A program made the position numbers and the translations under genes. Below, piece after piece: positions 28,223 to 36,855 of a DNA stretch of 36,855 bases (position 1 is the first letter of the stretch; the number at the start of each line of letters is the position of its first letter). The DNA comes from a virus, in the IMG/VR virus record IMGVR_UViG_3300035698_000419, positions 1 to 36,855 of that record, one strand, 5' to 3'. The notes under the pieces were generated by a model that saw only the letters and a list, made by a program, of their open reading frames with translations, did not search any database and was not told the DNA's origin.

Positions 28223-31200
28223 ATGGCAGAAGAAACTCTCGGCCTCGACTCTCTCGACTCCACTCTGGCGAAACCGGAGATACTGAACTCGGGACAACTC
28301 GACGCTGCTTCTGCTATTCTGGATGCGTCCGTCCCGTCTGCACCCCCGAAGGGCACTGGTCTCGAACAGGCCACTGACCTCTCGGATGCAGACGGCACTG
28401 ACCACCCGTGGTTCGGCACCCTCAAGGACGGGCTGACGGACTTCGGCATCATCACAGGCGGGTACAAGACGGTGAGCAAGCAGCCGGTGTCCAAGCGCGT
28501 GGACCCGGAGGCGACACTGTCCCGGTACTTCGACCGCACTCCCGACGACCTCAAGGTTCTCAAGCCATACCTCGACAACTCCGAAGTCGGGGCGTCCATC
28601 ATCGGACGACTGGAAGAAAGCCGTAACGACGAAGAAACCGCAGCCATCATCGAGCGACTCCGCGTGGCCCAAAGCCACATGGAGAAAGCCGGGGTCAATC
28701 CGTTGGCCTACGGCATAGGAGCCATTGGTGGTATTGGACTGGACGTACTGGCATCCGTGGGCCTGACGATTGCTACGGGTGGTGGGGCGTTCCCGACCAT
28801 CCTCGCAAACGGTGCCCGCGCCCAGCGTCTCATTTCAGGTGGCCGTCTCGCCGCGATTGCCGGTGCCGAAGGTGGCATCGAGCGCGCTGTGCAGCAGGAC
28901 ACCAATCCCCTTATCTCGACTGAAGACATCCTCGAGGCTGCTGGTATCTCAGCGGCTATGGGTGGCGCTCTCGGTCTGGCCTTCCCCTCCTTCATCGGAG
29001 GCGTGAAGCGCATCAACGCGGACCTCGAAGTCCGTGGGACAACTCAGGAGGTGCTTGACGCCGTCATTGACGCCCGTCGTGGGCGCGTGAAGGCACCTGA
29101 CGAAAGCACCGCAGGCGCACAGCAGGTCAAACGACCGGACGTTGTGCTCTCTCCTGCCAAGCATGCGGGCACCTTACTCGCCCGCCGCGTTGCCAAAATC
29201 CCCTACCTCGGTAAAGTCATGGGGCCTCACATCCTCCGCAGCCCCAAGCGTGTCACCACTGACATCGGGGTCGAAGGTGACAAGGCCTTTCGGACGAAGG
29301 GTCTCACGGGCGGCCGCGTGTTCTACGATAAGATGTCACGCATCTTCTCCCTCGGTACGCTGAACAAGTCTGAACTCAAAGGCATCGCTCGCCCTGAGTC
29401 CATCACGGATGTCATTGACGACCTCCGGCTCCGTCGCGTCACGCGCGAAATGGAGTCCCGTCAGGAATACGTCACCGCCATGTCAGACGTTCTCGACCAA
29501 GGCGCTCTCGTCAGCCGGGCCATCAGCGACTCCAAGTTCGCACAGCGGGCCACTGGCAACGGGAAGATCACCGAAGAACAGTACGAGGCGATGGCTGACG
29601 AATTGGCCATCATACGCGGCAGCACGACCGTCAAGGGCGGGGAGTACATCCAGCCGGAGATACTCAACAACCTTTCAGTCGAGCAGGTCAAGAAGCTTCG
29701 CACGCACCTCAGCAAGACCGCCACGTCCGACGATGAATATTATCAGGCCCTCGGCCAGATGGAAGTGGACATGGGCCTTCTCAAAGCAGAAGACCTCCTC
29801 CCCGGCTACCGCCCGCAACGGTGGAACGCAGCGGAGATCGAACTAGACATCCACGGCTTCAACCTCTGGATGCGGGATGTCCTGTCCAAGAACCCCTCGG
29901 ATACGTGGATCAAGCAGAACTTCAAGTTCGTAGACGAAGACGGTGTGGAGACCTCCCTGTTCAAACCGGGCGAGACCTTCGCTGACTTCGCCAAGCGCGA
30001 GCCAGAAGAAGCTGAGGAGATCGCTGACATCTGGTCGGCAGCTACGCGTGACGCTGCGGCTGAGGACGCCTTCAAGGCTACCAAGGCTTACGAAGACGAA
30101 CTCACCAAGCTCCGTGCGGGCACCGCTGACGACATCCTTGAGAAAACCCTCGAGCGTCAGAGGCGCTCCCTCGCGCACCGTGACCGACTGGAACGTCAGC
30201 TACAGAAGCTGAAAGACAGCGACGACGTGATCGAAGACTCAGTTCTCACCGAACTCAGCCGGAAGATCAGCGAGCAGGAGAACAAGTGGGTCAACCTCGA
30301 AATGAAACTGGAAGGCCTCAAGACCGCCCGCAAAGCTGTGGACGAACTGGACGCCTTCATCCGTAAGAACGCCAACAACGAAGCACGTGCTGCCATTAAA
30401 AAGGCCACGCGCAAGGTCAACGCCGCTGTCGCTAAAGAGGCACGTGTGATGGCCCGGAGGTTGGTGTCGGAGGAGATCGACGAAATTCGGAACTCCCTCC
30501 TCGCGGGACGTGACCCCTACGGTTACATTTCGCCTGACCTCGTGACCTCAAGTCCCCGCTTCAAGCGCCGGACAATCGACCTACGTGACAACCGCTTCTC
30601 GCCAGAGGCTCGCCGGTTCCTCAAGACCAACTCACGGAACCAGCGCGCGGCGTACGATCACTCGACCGGACATCACATCGGTGTCAAGTCGATCTTCGGT
30701 CCTGACGCCAGCCGCAAGTCCGTCACTGATGGTGCCCTCCAAGGGTACATCGACGACTTGTCAAAGGCTACGGACCCCAAGATCAAGAAGCGTATTCACC
30801 GGGAGATGAAGGTCGCATCCCAGATCATCAATGAGTCGATGGACGAGATCACCCATACCAAGTTCATGTCTATGACGGACTGGAACATGTCTACTGCGGA
30901 ACTCGCTGCGATGGCCAACACCTTCACAGCGGCGTCCTCACTCGGCACCGTTCTAGCGTCCAACATGGGCGACTTGGTCATGGCCAATGTGGCTGGTGGG
31001 AGTCTCGGTGTGGGCATCAAGGGTATGATGCGGTCAGGCCGGATGAAGCGTGCTTGGCGAGAGATCGCTGAGGACGACGCTGAAATGGCGATCCTCATTC
31101 GGGGCATGCACGTCGTTGACGCCTCACGCTTCCGGCAGTTCGCTGAACTCGATGACCTCGGGTTCGACGTACCGGGTGGGAAGTTCAAAGGAATGGCGCG

Positions 31201-32149
31201 CATACTCGATAAGACAGCCGTCATCGAAGGCTGGGCCAACTTCATGCACCCGTGGAACAAGTGGGTACGTGGGTCGTGGGGCATGTCCAACATGCACACC
31301 ATCACCAAAAACCTCGCAGGCTACGACGGCCTGTCTGTTCACGCCCGGGCCTTCTACGCGAAGCTCGGGTTCGACAGCAAGGACGCCGCTGACTTCACTG
31401 CGATGCTCAAGGCTGACGGCAAGGACGTACTCGACGGCTACATGCGTATCCCGAACTCCGCCTCGTGGGCCAAGACACGCCCGGACCTTCTTCGCAAGTT
31501 TCGTATCGCCATGAACCGTTCAGGTGACGAAGCGATGATTCAGCCCGGCGTGGGCGACCGGCCCTTCCTGCGTAACAACCCCGCAGGCCGGATGCTCCTC
31601 CAGTTCCAAGGCTTCATGTTCACGGCCAGTGACCGCTTCATCGGACCACTGATCCAAGACATGCTGCTCAACCCAACGTCTATCCGCCCCATCGCTGGCC
31701 TCCTTACGGCTATGTCTATGGGCATCGTGGTGGACGGCTTGAAGGCCGTGATGAACGGTCGGATTGAGGAGTGGCTGGACGACTGGGACACAGAGAATGG
31801 CATGCGGGAGAACATCTGGGGCGCGGTTATTCGTTCCCCTCTGATGGGCGGCCCGTCTTCTATGCTGTTCGATCAAGCGCTCACGCAACTAGGCTCGTAT
31901 GCCAATGATGGCTTGAGTCGTATGGGTGCGCCAGAACCCTTCAAGGAAGCCTCGGTCAAGTACCGGCAGGGGCAGGGCGGCTGGGCTTTACTCGGCCCGT
32001 TCGCTGGACTGGCAGGTGGCACCGCGTTCACCGTCAAGGATCAGTTCCTCCGGGGTGACTACCAGAAAGCCGCAGACCAAGTGGCTCGACGGACCCCAAT
32101 CATGAACACCTTCTGGGCACAGTACCTCTACAACTTAGGAAAAGAATAA
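28223..32149 (+). CDS. Internal core protein, T7 gp16-like, without N-terminal transglycosylase
   Basis: 1308 residues (T7 gp16 is 1318). Start ATG 28223 with AAGGAA upstream, chosen over an upstream in-frame ATG (28088) inside the previous gene. N-terminus (MAEETLGLDSLDSTL) shows no lytic transglycosylase motif, consistent with the lysozyme in the preceding protein. Residues about 163-195 are hydrophobic and Gly-rich (GIGAIGGIGLDVLASVGL), residues about 630-755 are a long charged coiled coil, and the C-terminal part (from AELAAMANTFTAASSLGTVLASNMGDLVMA to LLGPFAGLAGGTAFTVKDQFLRGDYQKAA) resembles the conserved end of gp16-class proteins. It would form part of the trans-periplasmic DNA-ejection tunnel. 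Confidence 0.85.
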   Translation: MAEETLGLDSLDSTLAKPEILNSGQLDAASAILDASVPSAPPKGTGLEQATDLSDADGTDHPWFGTLKDGLTDFGIITGGYKTVSKQPVSKRVDPEATLSRYFDRTPDDLKVLKPYLDNSEVGASIIGRLEESRNDEETAAIIERLRVAQSHMEKAGVNPLAYGIGAIGGIGLDVLASVGLTIATGGGAFPTILANGARAQRLISGGRLAAIAGAEGGIERAVQQDTNPLISTEDILEAAGISAAMGGALGLAFPSFIGGVKRINADLEVRGTTQEVLDAVIDARRGRVKAPDESTAGAQQVKRPDVVLSPAKHAGTLLARRVAKIPYLGKVMGPHILRSPKRVTTDIGVEGDKAFRTKGLTGGRVFYDKMSRIFSLGTLNKSELKGIARPESITDVIDDLRLRRVTREMESRQEYVTAMSDVLDQGALVSRAISDSKFAQRATGNGKITEEQYEAMADELAIIRGSTTVKGGEYIQPEILNNLSVEQVKKLRTHLSKTATSDDEYYQALGQMEVDMGLLKAEDLLPGYRPQRWNAAEIELDIHGFNLWMRDVLSKNPSDTWIKQNFKFVDEDGVETSLFKPGETFADFAKREPEEAEEIADIWSAATRDAAAEDAFKATKAYEDELTKLRAGTADDILEKTLERQRRSLAHRDRLERQLQKLKDSDDVIEDSVLTELSRKISEQENKWVNLEMKLEGLKTARKAVDELDAFIRKNANNEARAAIKKATRKVNAAVAKEARVMARRLVSEEIDEIRNSLLAGRDPYGYISPDLVTSSPRFKRRTIDLRDNRFSPEARRFLKTNSRNQRAAYDHSTGHHIGVKSIFGPDASRKSVTDGALQGYIDDLSKATDPKIKKRIHREMKVASQIINESMDEITHTKFMSMTDWNMSTAELAAMANTFTAASSLGTVLASNMGDLVMANVAGGSLGVGIKGMMRSGRMKRAWREIAEDDAEMAILIRGMHVVDASRFRQFAELDDLGFDVPGGKFKGMARILDKTAVIEGWANFMHPWNKWVRGSWGMSNMHTITKNLAGYDGLSVHARAFYAKLGFDSKDAADFTAMLKADGKDVLDGYMRIPNSASWAKTRPDLLRKFRIAMNRSGDEAMIQPGVGDRPFLRNNPAGRMLLQFQGFMFTASDRFIGPLIQDMLLNPTSIRPIAGLLTAMSMGIVVDGLKAVMNGRIEEWLDDWDTENGMRENIWGAVIRSPLMGGPSSMLFDQALTQLGSYANDGLSRMGAPEPFKEASVKYRQGQGGWALLGPFAGLAGGTAFTVKDQFLRGDYQKAADQVARRTPIMNTFWAQYLYNLGKE

Positions 32150-33105
32150 TGGCATTTGCACGCGACTCGGAAATAGCCTCCGCCTCACAGACTGACTTCT
32201 CACTAAGCTTTCCGTACATCGCGGAGGTGGACGTGCTCGTCTACGTGGACGGAACACTTAAGACTCAGGGGTCGGGGAATGACTACACCTTCTCCGACTC
32301 CACTACCGTCCAGTTCAACGCCGGTCTCACTGGTGGTGAAGTGGTGCTGCGCGTCCGGTCTACCTCTCAGTCCTCACGGCTGGTCACGTACACCGCAGGT
32401 GAACTCTCAAAGGCTGACCTGAACAACGACAGCAAGCAGGCTTTCTACATGGTGCAGGAGAGCATCGACACCGCCGCCACAGCCCTTGGCCTCGACGCCA
32501 CGGACAACTGGGATGCTGTCTCGAAGCTTATCAAGAACGTCCCCACTCCCGTCTCAGACAGCGACGCAGCCAATAAGGCGTACGTGGACCTCGTGGCTCT
32601 GGGCGCTTTCCCCAGCCCACTCAGCATCGCCAGTGGTGGCACCAACGCTGCCACAGAATCCGCCGCCCGGACCAACCTCGCTCTCCGGTCCACCACGGAA
32701 CAGGATGCCACAGTCGGCGTCTCTGTCCAAGGCTACGACGCTGATACGGCGAAGACAGACGTCGCCTACGCATGGACCGCAGGTCAGCGGTTCACACCGC
32801 AGGCACTCTCCTCGTCCTCCAATGTCCTCACGGTCAACTTCGCGACCAGCAACTATGTTGAGGTCACGCTGACGGAGAACATCACGACCTTCACTCTCTC
32901 CGGTCTCGACGCCGGACGGACCTGTAAGATCAGGTTCAAGCAAGCCGCTGGCTCCGCCTACACGATTACAGGGTGGCCCGCGAGTATCGTCTGGCAATCC
33001 GTAGATGTGGACCCGGTTATGAACGCTACCAATGACAAATACACCATCGTGACCATCGAAGCTGGAACGACCGAAGACCTCGGGTTCTACGCGGACGCTG
33101 GCTAA
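32149..33105 (+). CDS. Tail fibre adaptor with T7 gp17-type N-terminus
   Basis: 318 residues. The N-terminal 130 residues (AFARDSEIASASQTDFSLSFPYIAEVDVLVYVDGTLKTQG, YTAGELSKADLNNDSKQAFYMVQESID) match the T7 tail-fibre attachment domain that binds the tail hub. A trimer-type linker follows (PVSDSDAANKAYVDL, ASGGTNAATESAARTNLALRS), then a beta-sandwich C-terminus (VNFATSNYVEVTLTENITTFTL to DLGFYADAG). It lacks a large receptor-binding region, so it likely anchors the next gene product. ATG 32149 overlaps the previous stop; AGGAA upstream. Confidence 0.88.
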   Translation: MAFARDSEIASASQTDFSLSFPYIAEVDVLVYVDGTLKTQGSGNDYTFSDSTTVQFNAGLTGGEVVLRVRSTSQSSRLVTYTAGELSKADLNNDSKQAFYMVQESIDTAATALGLDATDNWDAVSKLIKNVPTPVSDSDAANKAYVDLVALGAFPSPLSIASGGTNAATESAARTNLALRSTTEQDATVGVSVQGYDADTAKTDVAYAWTAGQRFTPQALSSSSNVLTVNFATSNYVEVTLTENITTFTLSGLDAGRTCKIRFKQAAGSAYTITGWPASIVWQSVDVDPVMNATNDKYTIVTIEAGTTEDLGFYADAG

Positions 33106-36008
33106 TGGTGTTCAACGGCTCAGTTAACGGGGCGGCGGCAGCGTCGCTCGTCCTGCCCTACTCCCTCATGCTGGAACCTGACGACTCTCAGACCCTCCGG
33201 TATACCCCCGGTGTGGCTGAGAGCGACCTCCTGAACTGGACCCTCGATTTCCACATCAAGCGTACCGAACTCGGTACAGAGCAGTGGATCAAGACTGGCG
33301 GAACGGGGAGTGCCGACTTCGAGTCCCTCCGGTTCGACACCAGCAACCGCCTCCAATACAGACTGACCGTTGGTAGCTCTCTCAAGTCTGACATGGTCAC
33401 GACGATGGTGTTCGCGGATACCACGGACTTCTACAACATCAACATCAGTCGCGCGGGCGCAGTTATCAGCATGGTCGTCAACGGCGTAGCCATTGCTGCC
33501 TTCGACACGACTGACCAGCCCGGCGCATCTGACGCGAGCCTCTGGGGTTCGGCAGTTCGCACGACCCTGTTCGGGGACTTCTCCACCACACCTGTCAACC
33601 GACTGGCGGGGTACTTATCCCGGTTCATCTTCGTCTCTGGCGATTCTGTTGCGGCGACTGAGTTCAGTGAATTCAGCGGATCGTACCCCACGTTCTGGAA
33701 GCCCAAGGCATTTGCCGGGGCTGTAGGAACCGCTGGGTATCACCTCGACTTCTCCGACGCCAACGAGCTTGGTAAGGACGCCTCCCAGAACCTGAACTTC
33801 TTCAGTGACCTTACCGGGTGGAGCTGGACGGGGACCGGAACGTACACTGACGCCTACGGCACGGGTATTGACGGGGAAGAAAGCCATAAGTTTGAGGATA
33901 CCGACTCGGGTAATCGCTCGAACTTTGGGACGACCGCAGTTGGCATGGATAATTCCACATACTACACCTACGCCTGCGATCTGAAATACATTGATAGCAA
34001 GACCGTCCTCATTCTTGCCGGCGGTAGCGCCGTCGAGGCGAACGCCTTTCTGTATTGCCACCCGGAAGACGGGACTCTGTCACTTGACGGATCAAATGAT
34101 CCCGACTTCTCTGGCGTCACTGCTCTCGGGGGCGGCTGGTATCGCTACTGGTTCACGCTGAAAACGACGGCGTCAGGCACTGGCTCAAACGTCAACATCT
34201 ATCCGTCATGGAACGCAGCGGCGAAGTCCACTTCTGGCGTCAATGCCGGTCTTGGCTCCTGCGAAGGTGCCCGGTTCGTTCTGGCATCAGGAACGGTTGA
34301 TGACGGGGAGTGGGTGCCTTACGGGACCAAAAACCACAATGACTTCCTCGATACCGGCATGTCCACCGCTGACCAGAGCCTCTCCTCTCCGACCCAGAAT
34401 TACCCGACGCTCAACGGCAACGGGGCAATCACTGGGACGTTGAACGAGGGCAACCTCAAGTACAACAGCACTGGCGGCTGGACGAACGTGCGCCTGAACA
34501 TCCTCGTCCCCGAAACGGGGAAGTGGGCTTTGCGTGTCAAGGCGTCGGGGTCGCAACAGATCATGTGTGGTCTGTGCGAGCCGGGAGCCAAGACGATCTT
34601 TGGAGAGCTTGACACCACGTCCTACAAGTTCCTCCGGTACAACACGACTGATGGCGACTTCAAGGTCCGCTGGAACGGCGTCGAGACTGATACCGGTCCT
34701 TCGACCGTGGCCGTTGATACGTGGTTCCAACTGCTGTTCGACATGGATAACGGAAAGATGGGCATCGCTGCTGATGGCACCGACAGCCCGGAATACGCAG
34801 ACATCGCTACCTATACCGGAATGGACTTGCACGGCAATCTAACCTTGGCCCGCGAGCCGTTCCTGCACGTCAATTCCACTAATGACGGCTTCATGGATTG
34901 CGGCCACACGGGTTGGGAGCCTTCTGTTACCGGCTTCCTCGCGCTCAATCATGTGAACGTCGATGCGGCTGACGCTGCGATCAAGAACCCAGCGGTTCAC
35001 TTCGACATCGTAACGCGTAACGGGACAGGGGCCACGGCGTCTGTGACCGGGAGCCTTGCTGCTGATCTCGTAATCACGAATAGTCTCGCAACGCGGGATT
35101 GGTTATTCCAAGACCGTCTTCGTGGTGTCGGTAATTCTCTCTATCCCAGCAACACGAACGTGCAGGATTTCAACGCACAGAAGCTCACCGCGTTTAACTC
35201 TGACGGATTTACGATGGGCACGGCAGCGGAGATCAACGACACCGGCGGCGAAGCGTATGTTGATTATCTGTTCAAAGCAGGTGGTGCCGCTGTTACGAAC
35301 ACCGAAGGCTCCATCGACAGCGAGGTGAGTGCAAACACCACGGCTGGGTTCAGCATCGTGACGTTTGACCACGACACCACGACCGCACCGGGTTACACCG
35401 TTGGTCATGGGCTGATCGAGCGTCCCGACTTCTTTATTGAAAAGTCCTACGAGACGGACGCTGACAACTGGCAGGTCTGGCATAAAGACTTGGCGGCGGT
35501 GGAGAAGCGCGTACTGATGACTACTGGCGTAGAGGTTGCCTCCTACTGGGCAGACCCAACCGACGTGACTGACATCGCAACTGGGGAATACCCTGTCACC
35601 GCCACCCTGTTCGGGCAGCAAGACGGGGCACACTCCACGGACGAGAACGGATGTGTCGGCTACTTCTGGCACAGCGTTCCGGGCTACTCCCTGTTTGATT
35701 TCTACATCGGCTCCGGCGCTGATATGTATGTCAACTGTGGGTTCCGCCCGCGCTTCCTGATGATTAAGAACGTCACAGGGGCGGATGGCTGGGTCATGTT
35801 TGACGCCGTGCGCGATACTTACAACGTCATGGTTGGCCGACTATGGATGGACCTGAGTTCTGCTGAAAACACAGCACAAGAAAGCGTCCACTTCACCAGC
35901 AATGGCTTCGAGATCGTCACGACCAACGGGGAGGTCAACACTTCCTCCTCCCGCTACATCTTTGCAGCCTTCGGCGAAAGCCCCACACCATTCTCAACCG
36001 CGAGGTAA
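33105..36008 (+). CDS. Large receptor-binding-type tail protein with inserted domain
   Basis: 967 residues, ATG 33105 overlapping the adaptor stop. The N-terminal 225 residues form a concanavalin/LamG-like sandwich (YSLMLEPDDSQTLRYTP, LNWTLDFHIKR, GYLSRFIFVSGDSVAATEFSEF). LDFSDANELGKDASQNLN (about 213-230) and NDFLDTGMSTADQSLSSP (from about 412) read like one continuous conserved module split by about 180 residues that look like a carbohydrate-binding sandwich (FSDLTGWSWTGTGTYTDAYG, WYRYWFTLKTTASG). The C-terminal third has two related repeats: RPDFFIEKS...NWQVWHK (about 773) and RPRFLMIKN...GWVMFDAVR (about 881). It probably recognises the host surface. The inserted part and the 3' third use more A/T-ending codons than neighbouring genes. 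Confidence 0.8.
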   Translation: MVFNGSVNGAAAASLVLPYSLMLEPDDSQTLRYTPGVAESDLLNWTLDFHIKRTELGTEQWIKTGGTGSADFESLRFDTSNRLQYRLTVGSSLKSDMVTTMVFADTTDFYNINISRAGAVISMVVNGVAIAAFDTTDQPGASDASLWGSAVRTTLFGDFSTTPVNRLAGYLSRFIFVSGDSVAATEFSEFSGSYPTFWKPKAFAGAVGTAGYHLDFSDANELGKDASQNLNFFSDLTGWSWTGTGTYTDAYGTGIDGEESHKFEDTDSGNRSNFGTTAVGMDNSTYYTYACDLKYIDSKTVLILAGGSAVEANAFLYCHPEDGTLSLDGSNDPDFSGVTALGGGWYRYWFTLKTTASGTGSNVNIYPSWNAAAKSTSGVNAGLGSCEGARFVLASGTVDDGEWVPYGTKNHNDFLDTGMSTADQSLSSPTQNYPTLNGNGAITGTLNEGNLKYNSTGGWTNVRLNILVPETGKWALRVKASGSQQIMCGLCEPGAKTIFGELDTTSYKFLRYNTTDGDFKVRWNGVETDTGPSTVAVDTWFQLLFDMDNGKMGIAADGTDSPEYADIATYTGMDLHGNLTLAREPFLHVNSTNDGFMDCGHTGWEPSVTGFLALNHVNVDAADAAIKNPAVHFDIVTRNGTGATASVTGSLAADLVITNSLATRDWLFQDRLRGVGNSLYPSNTNVQDFNAQKLTAFNSDGFTMGTAAEINDTGGEAYVDYLFKAGGAAVTNTEGSIDSEVSANTTAGFSIVTFDHDTTTAPGYTVGHGLIERPDFFIEKSYETDADNWQVWHKDLAAVEKRVLMTTGVEVASYWADPTDVTDIATGEYPVTATLFGQQDGAHSTDENGCVGYFWHSVPGYSLFDFYIGSGADMYVNCGFRPRFLMIKNVTGADGWVMFDAVRDTYNVMVGRLWMDLSSAENTAQESVHFTSNGFEIVTTNGEVNTSSSRYIFAAFGESPTPFSTAR

Positions 36009-36012
36009 ACTC

Positions 36013-36621
36013 ATGTTCGCTAAACTCACTTCCAACGGCAACGGAGGCTGGCAACTGCCGGTCGTCCGTGCCGCCTCGCGGCTCACTCACGAGTACGAGG
36101 GGCAACAGAACGTTTCCGCTTTCTCCCCAGAAGACCGCCTGAGCGCCTTCGGCTGGGTTCCGCTTATGGACACACCAGTCAAGGACGTCCTACGCACACG
36201 GGGCGCTCCTGTGGACACATTGACCCCTTCGGGCGTCACCCGGTCCTACCCAATGACCCTCAAGTCTGACGAAGACATGAGAGAGGTAATCTGGGGACTC
36301 CTTGCTGTCGAGCGCACTGCGCGTGAAACAGCGGGCATCACCGTCAGTGGCATCGCTGTCTCGACGGACCCTGACTCCCTTGGTAAGATCACGGGCGCGG
36401 CGGAGTACCTTCGGAGGTTCCCGTCCAACACCGTGTCCTTCAAAGGGACTGCTGGTGCTCCGGTCACGTTGAACAAGGCAGCGCTCGACGCTGTGTTCGA
36501 CGCGGTGGCTACACACGTGCAGGGCACCTACGCAGCGTATGCAACTCACTACGCACAGATCGCAGCCAAGACAGGTGCGGCACTCGCTGCCCACGACCTG
36601 TCGGCTGGCTGGGTCGCATGA
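36013..36621 (+). CDS. DUF4376-like tail-associated protein
   Basis: 202 residues from ATG 36013 (GAGGT upstream; the frame is open further upstream within the tail gene). The C-terminal part (ERTARETAGITVSGIAVSTDPDSLGKITGAAEYL, then VSFKGTAGAPVTLNKAALDAVFDAVATHVQGTYAAY) matches the DUF4376 pattern found in phage tail-fibre assembly or tail accessory proteins. N-terminus is a short domain with WVPLMDTPVKDVLRTRGAPV. Likely a chaperone or tip component for the preceding tail protein. Stop overlaps the next ATG. Confidence 0.7.
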   Translation: MFAKLTSNGNGGWQLPVVRAASRLTHEYEGQQNVSAFSPEDRLSAFGWVPLMDTPVKDVLRTRGAPVDTLTPSGVTRSYPMTLKSDEDMREVIWGLLAVERTARETAGITVSGIAVSTDPDSLGKITGAAEYLRRFPSNTVSFKGTAGAPVTLNKAALDAVFDAVATHVQGTYAAYATHYAQIAAKTGAALAAHDLSAGWVA

Positions 36622-36809
36622 CGCCCTCGACGCATGACCTTCAAACGGTCGCGGATAGCCTCCTCGCGTCGGGAGCGATCACGTCGCCGTTATGGCTCGT
36701 CCACCTTGAGGAAGGTCTCGGAGTATACGTCCTCGTCGGGGGCGCACTCCTCGTCACCCTCCGCATCGTAAAGCTTGTCAAAGACCTCCGAAAGAAGGAC
36801 CAACTATGA
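36618..36809 (+). CDS. Small single-span membrane protein, holin candidate
   Basis: 63 residues, ATG 36618 overlapping the previous stop. A soluble N-terminus (TPSTHDLQTVADSLLASGAITSP) precedes one strong hydrophobic segment (VYVLVGGALLVTLRIV) and a basic tail (KLVKDLRKKDQL). In T7-like phages the holin (gp17.5) follows the tail fibre, and the charge layout suits a class II/III holin. Position supports this, but other small membrane proteins occur here too. Confidence 0.6.
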   Translation: MTPSTHDLQTVADSLLASGAITSPLWLVHLEEGLGVYVLVGGALLVTLRIVKLVKDLRKKDQL

Positions 36810-36855
36810 CGTTCGGTATTCCTCTGGAACTTATGACCATGCTCGGCTCAGGACT
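36806..36855 (+). CDS. Start of a further gene, cut by the window end
   Basis: ATG 36806 overlaps the previous stop (ATGA) and opens MTFGIPLELMTMLGSGL before the sequence ends. The start (short, hydrophobic, Met-rich) resembles small conserved proteins placed before the large terminase gene in several aquatic T7-like phages. Only 17 codons are visible, so function cannot be assigned. Confidence 0.5.
   Translation, partial: MTFGIPLELMTMLGSG

Noticed and set aside
1-36855. tRNA genes, CRISPR arrays, insertion sequences
   Set aside because: No cloverleaf-like sequence, regularly spaced repeat or transposase frame was seen; gaps between genes are all under 200 bases.

Overview
The window is most of the genome of a T7-like podovirus (Autographiviridae-type: single-subunit RNA polymerase, T7-style replication module, T7-style virion module). 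Every supported gene lies on the plus strand, genes are packed with 1-8 nt stop/start overlaps, and GC is high, with many C/G-ending codons. The sequence resembles T7-like phages of high-GC, probably alphaproteobacterial and perhaps marine hosts; that host guess is inference from composition and gene content. Both edges cut a gene. The large terminase and a recognisable lysis cassette are not present and presumably lie just outside.

Layout: (1) 1-2569, early region: an acidic protein truncated at the window edge, a small helical protein, a tyrosine integrase split by a frameshift, and four very small genes. (2) 2572-8031: a promoter-like 16-mer, then T7-type RNA polymerase (its conserved C-terminus is in the -1 frame), gp2.5-like SSB, RusA-type resolvase, a small helical protein and the primase-helicase. 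(3) 8041-14172: a second copy of the motif, an accessory cluster (acidic mini-protein, HNH nuclease, zinc ribbon, HExxH protein, 68-aa protein), DNA polymerase, a membrane-anchored protein, 5'-3' exonuclease, a small membrane protein, a DatZ/YfbR-like HD phosphohydrolase and a frameshifted MazZ-like dATP/dGTP diphosphohydrolase, closed by a strong intrinsic terminator. (4) 14219-36855, virion genes: a hypothetical protein, a GNAT-like protein, three small related proteins ending in GVSI, portal, small protein, scaffold, 2OG-Fe(II) oxygenase, a beta-rich possible decoration protein, a third motif copy, major capsid, a UUCG-loop terminator, tail tubular A and B, internal virion proteins (one with a C-terminal lysozyme domain), a fibre N-terminal adaptor, a large receptor-binding-type tail protein with an inserted domain, a DUF4376-like protein, a small membrane protein and the start of one more gene.

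How it works together: host RNAP would transcribe the left region and yield the phage RNAP, which would then use the three GTRCCACRCGTRGYAC motifs at 2572, 8041 and 19492 to drive replication, accessory and virion genes. Replication uses the classic T7 set with RusA in place of T7 endonuclease I. The most notable points are the repeated promoter motif, a canonical slippery heptamer at the point where the RNAP must change frame, frame breaks in integrase and the MazZ-like gene, a DatZ/MazZ-like nucleotide-pool pair without PurZ, the triplet of GVSI-ending proteins, and a 2OG oxygenase inside the head genes. Three frame breaks in one genome may mean sequence errors in C-runs, so each is presented with that alternative.
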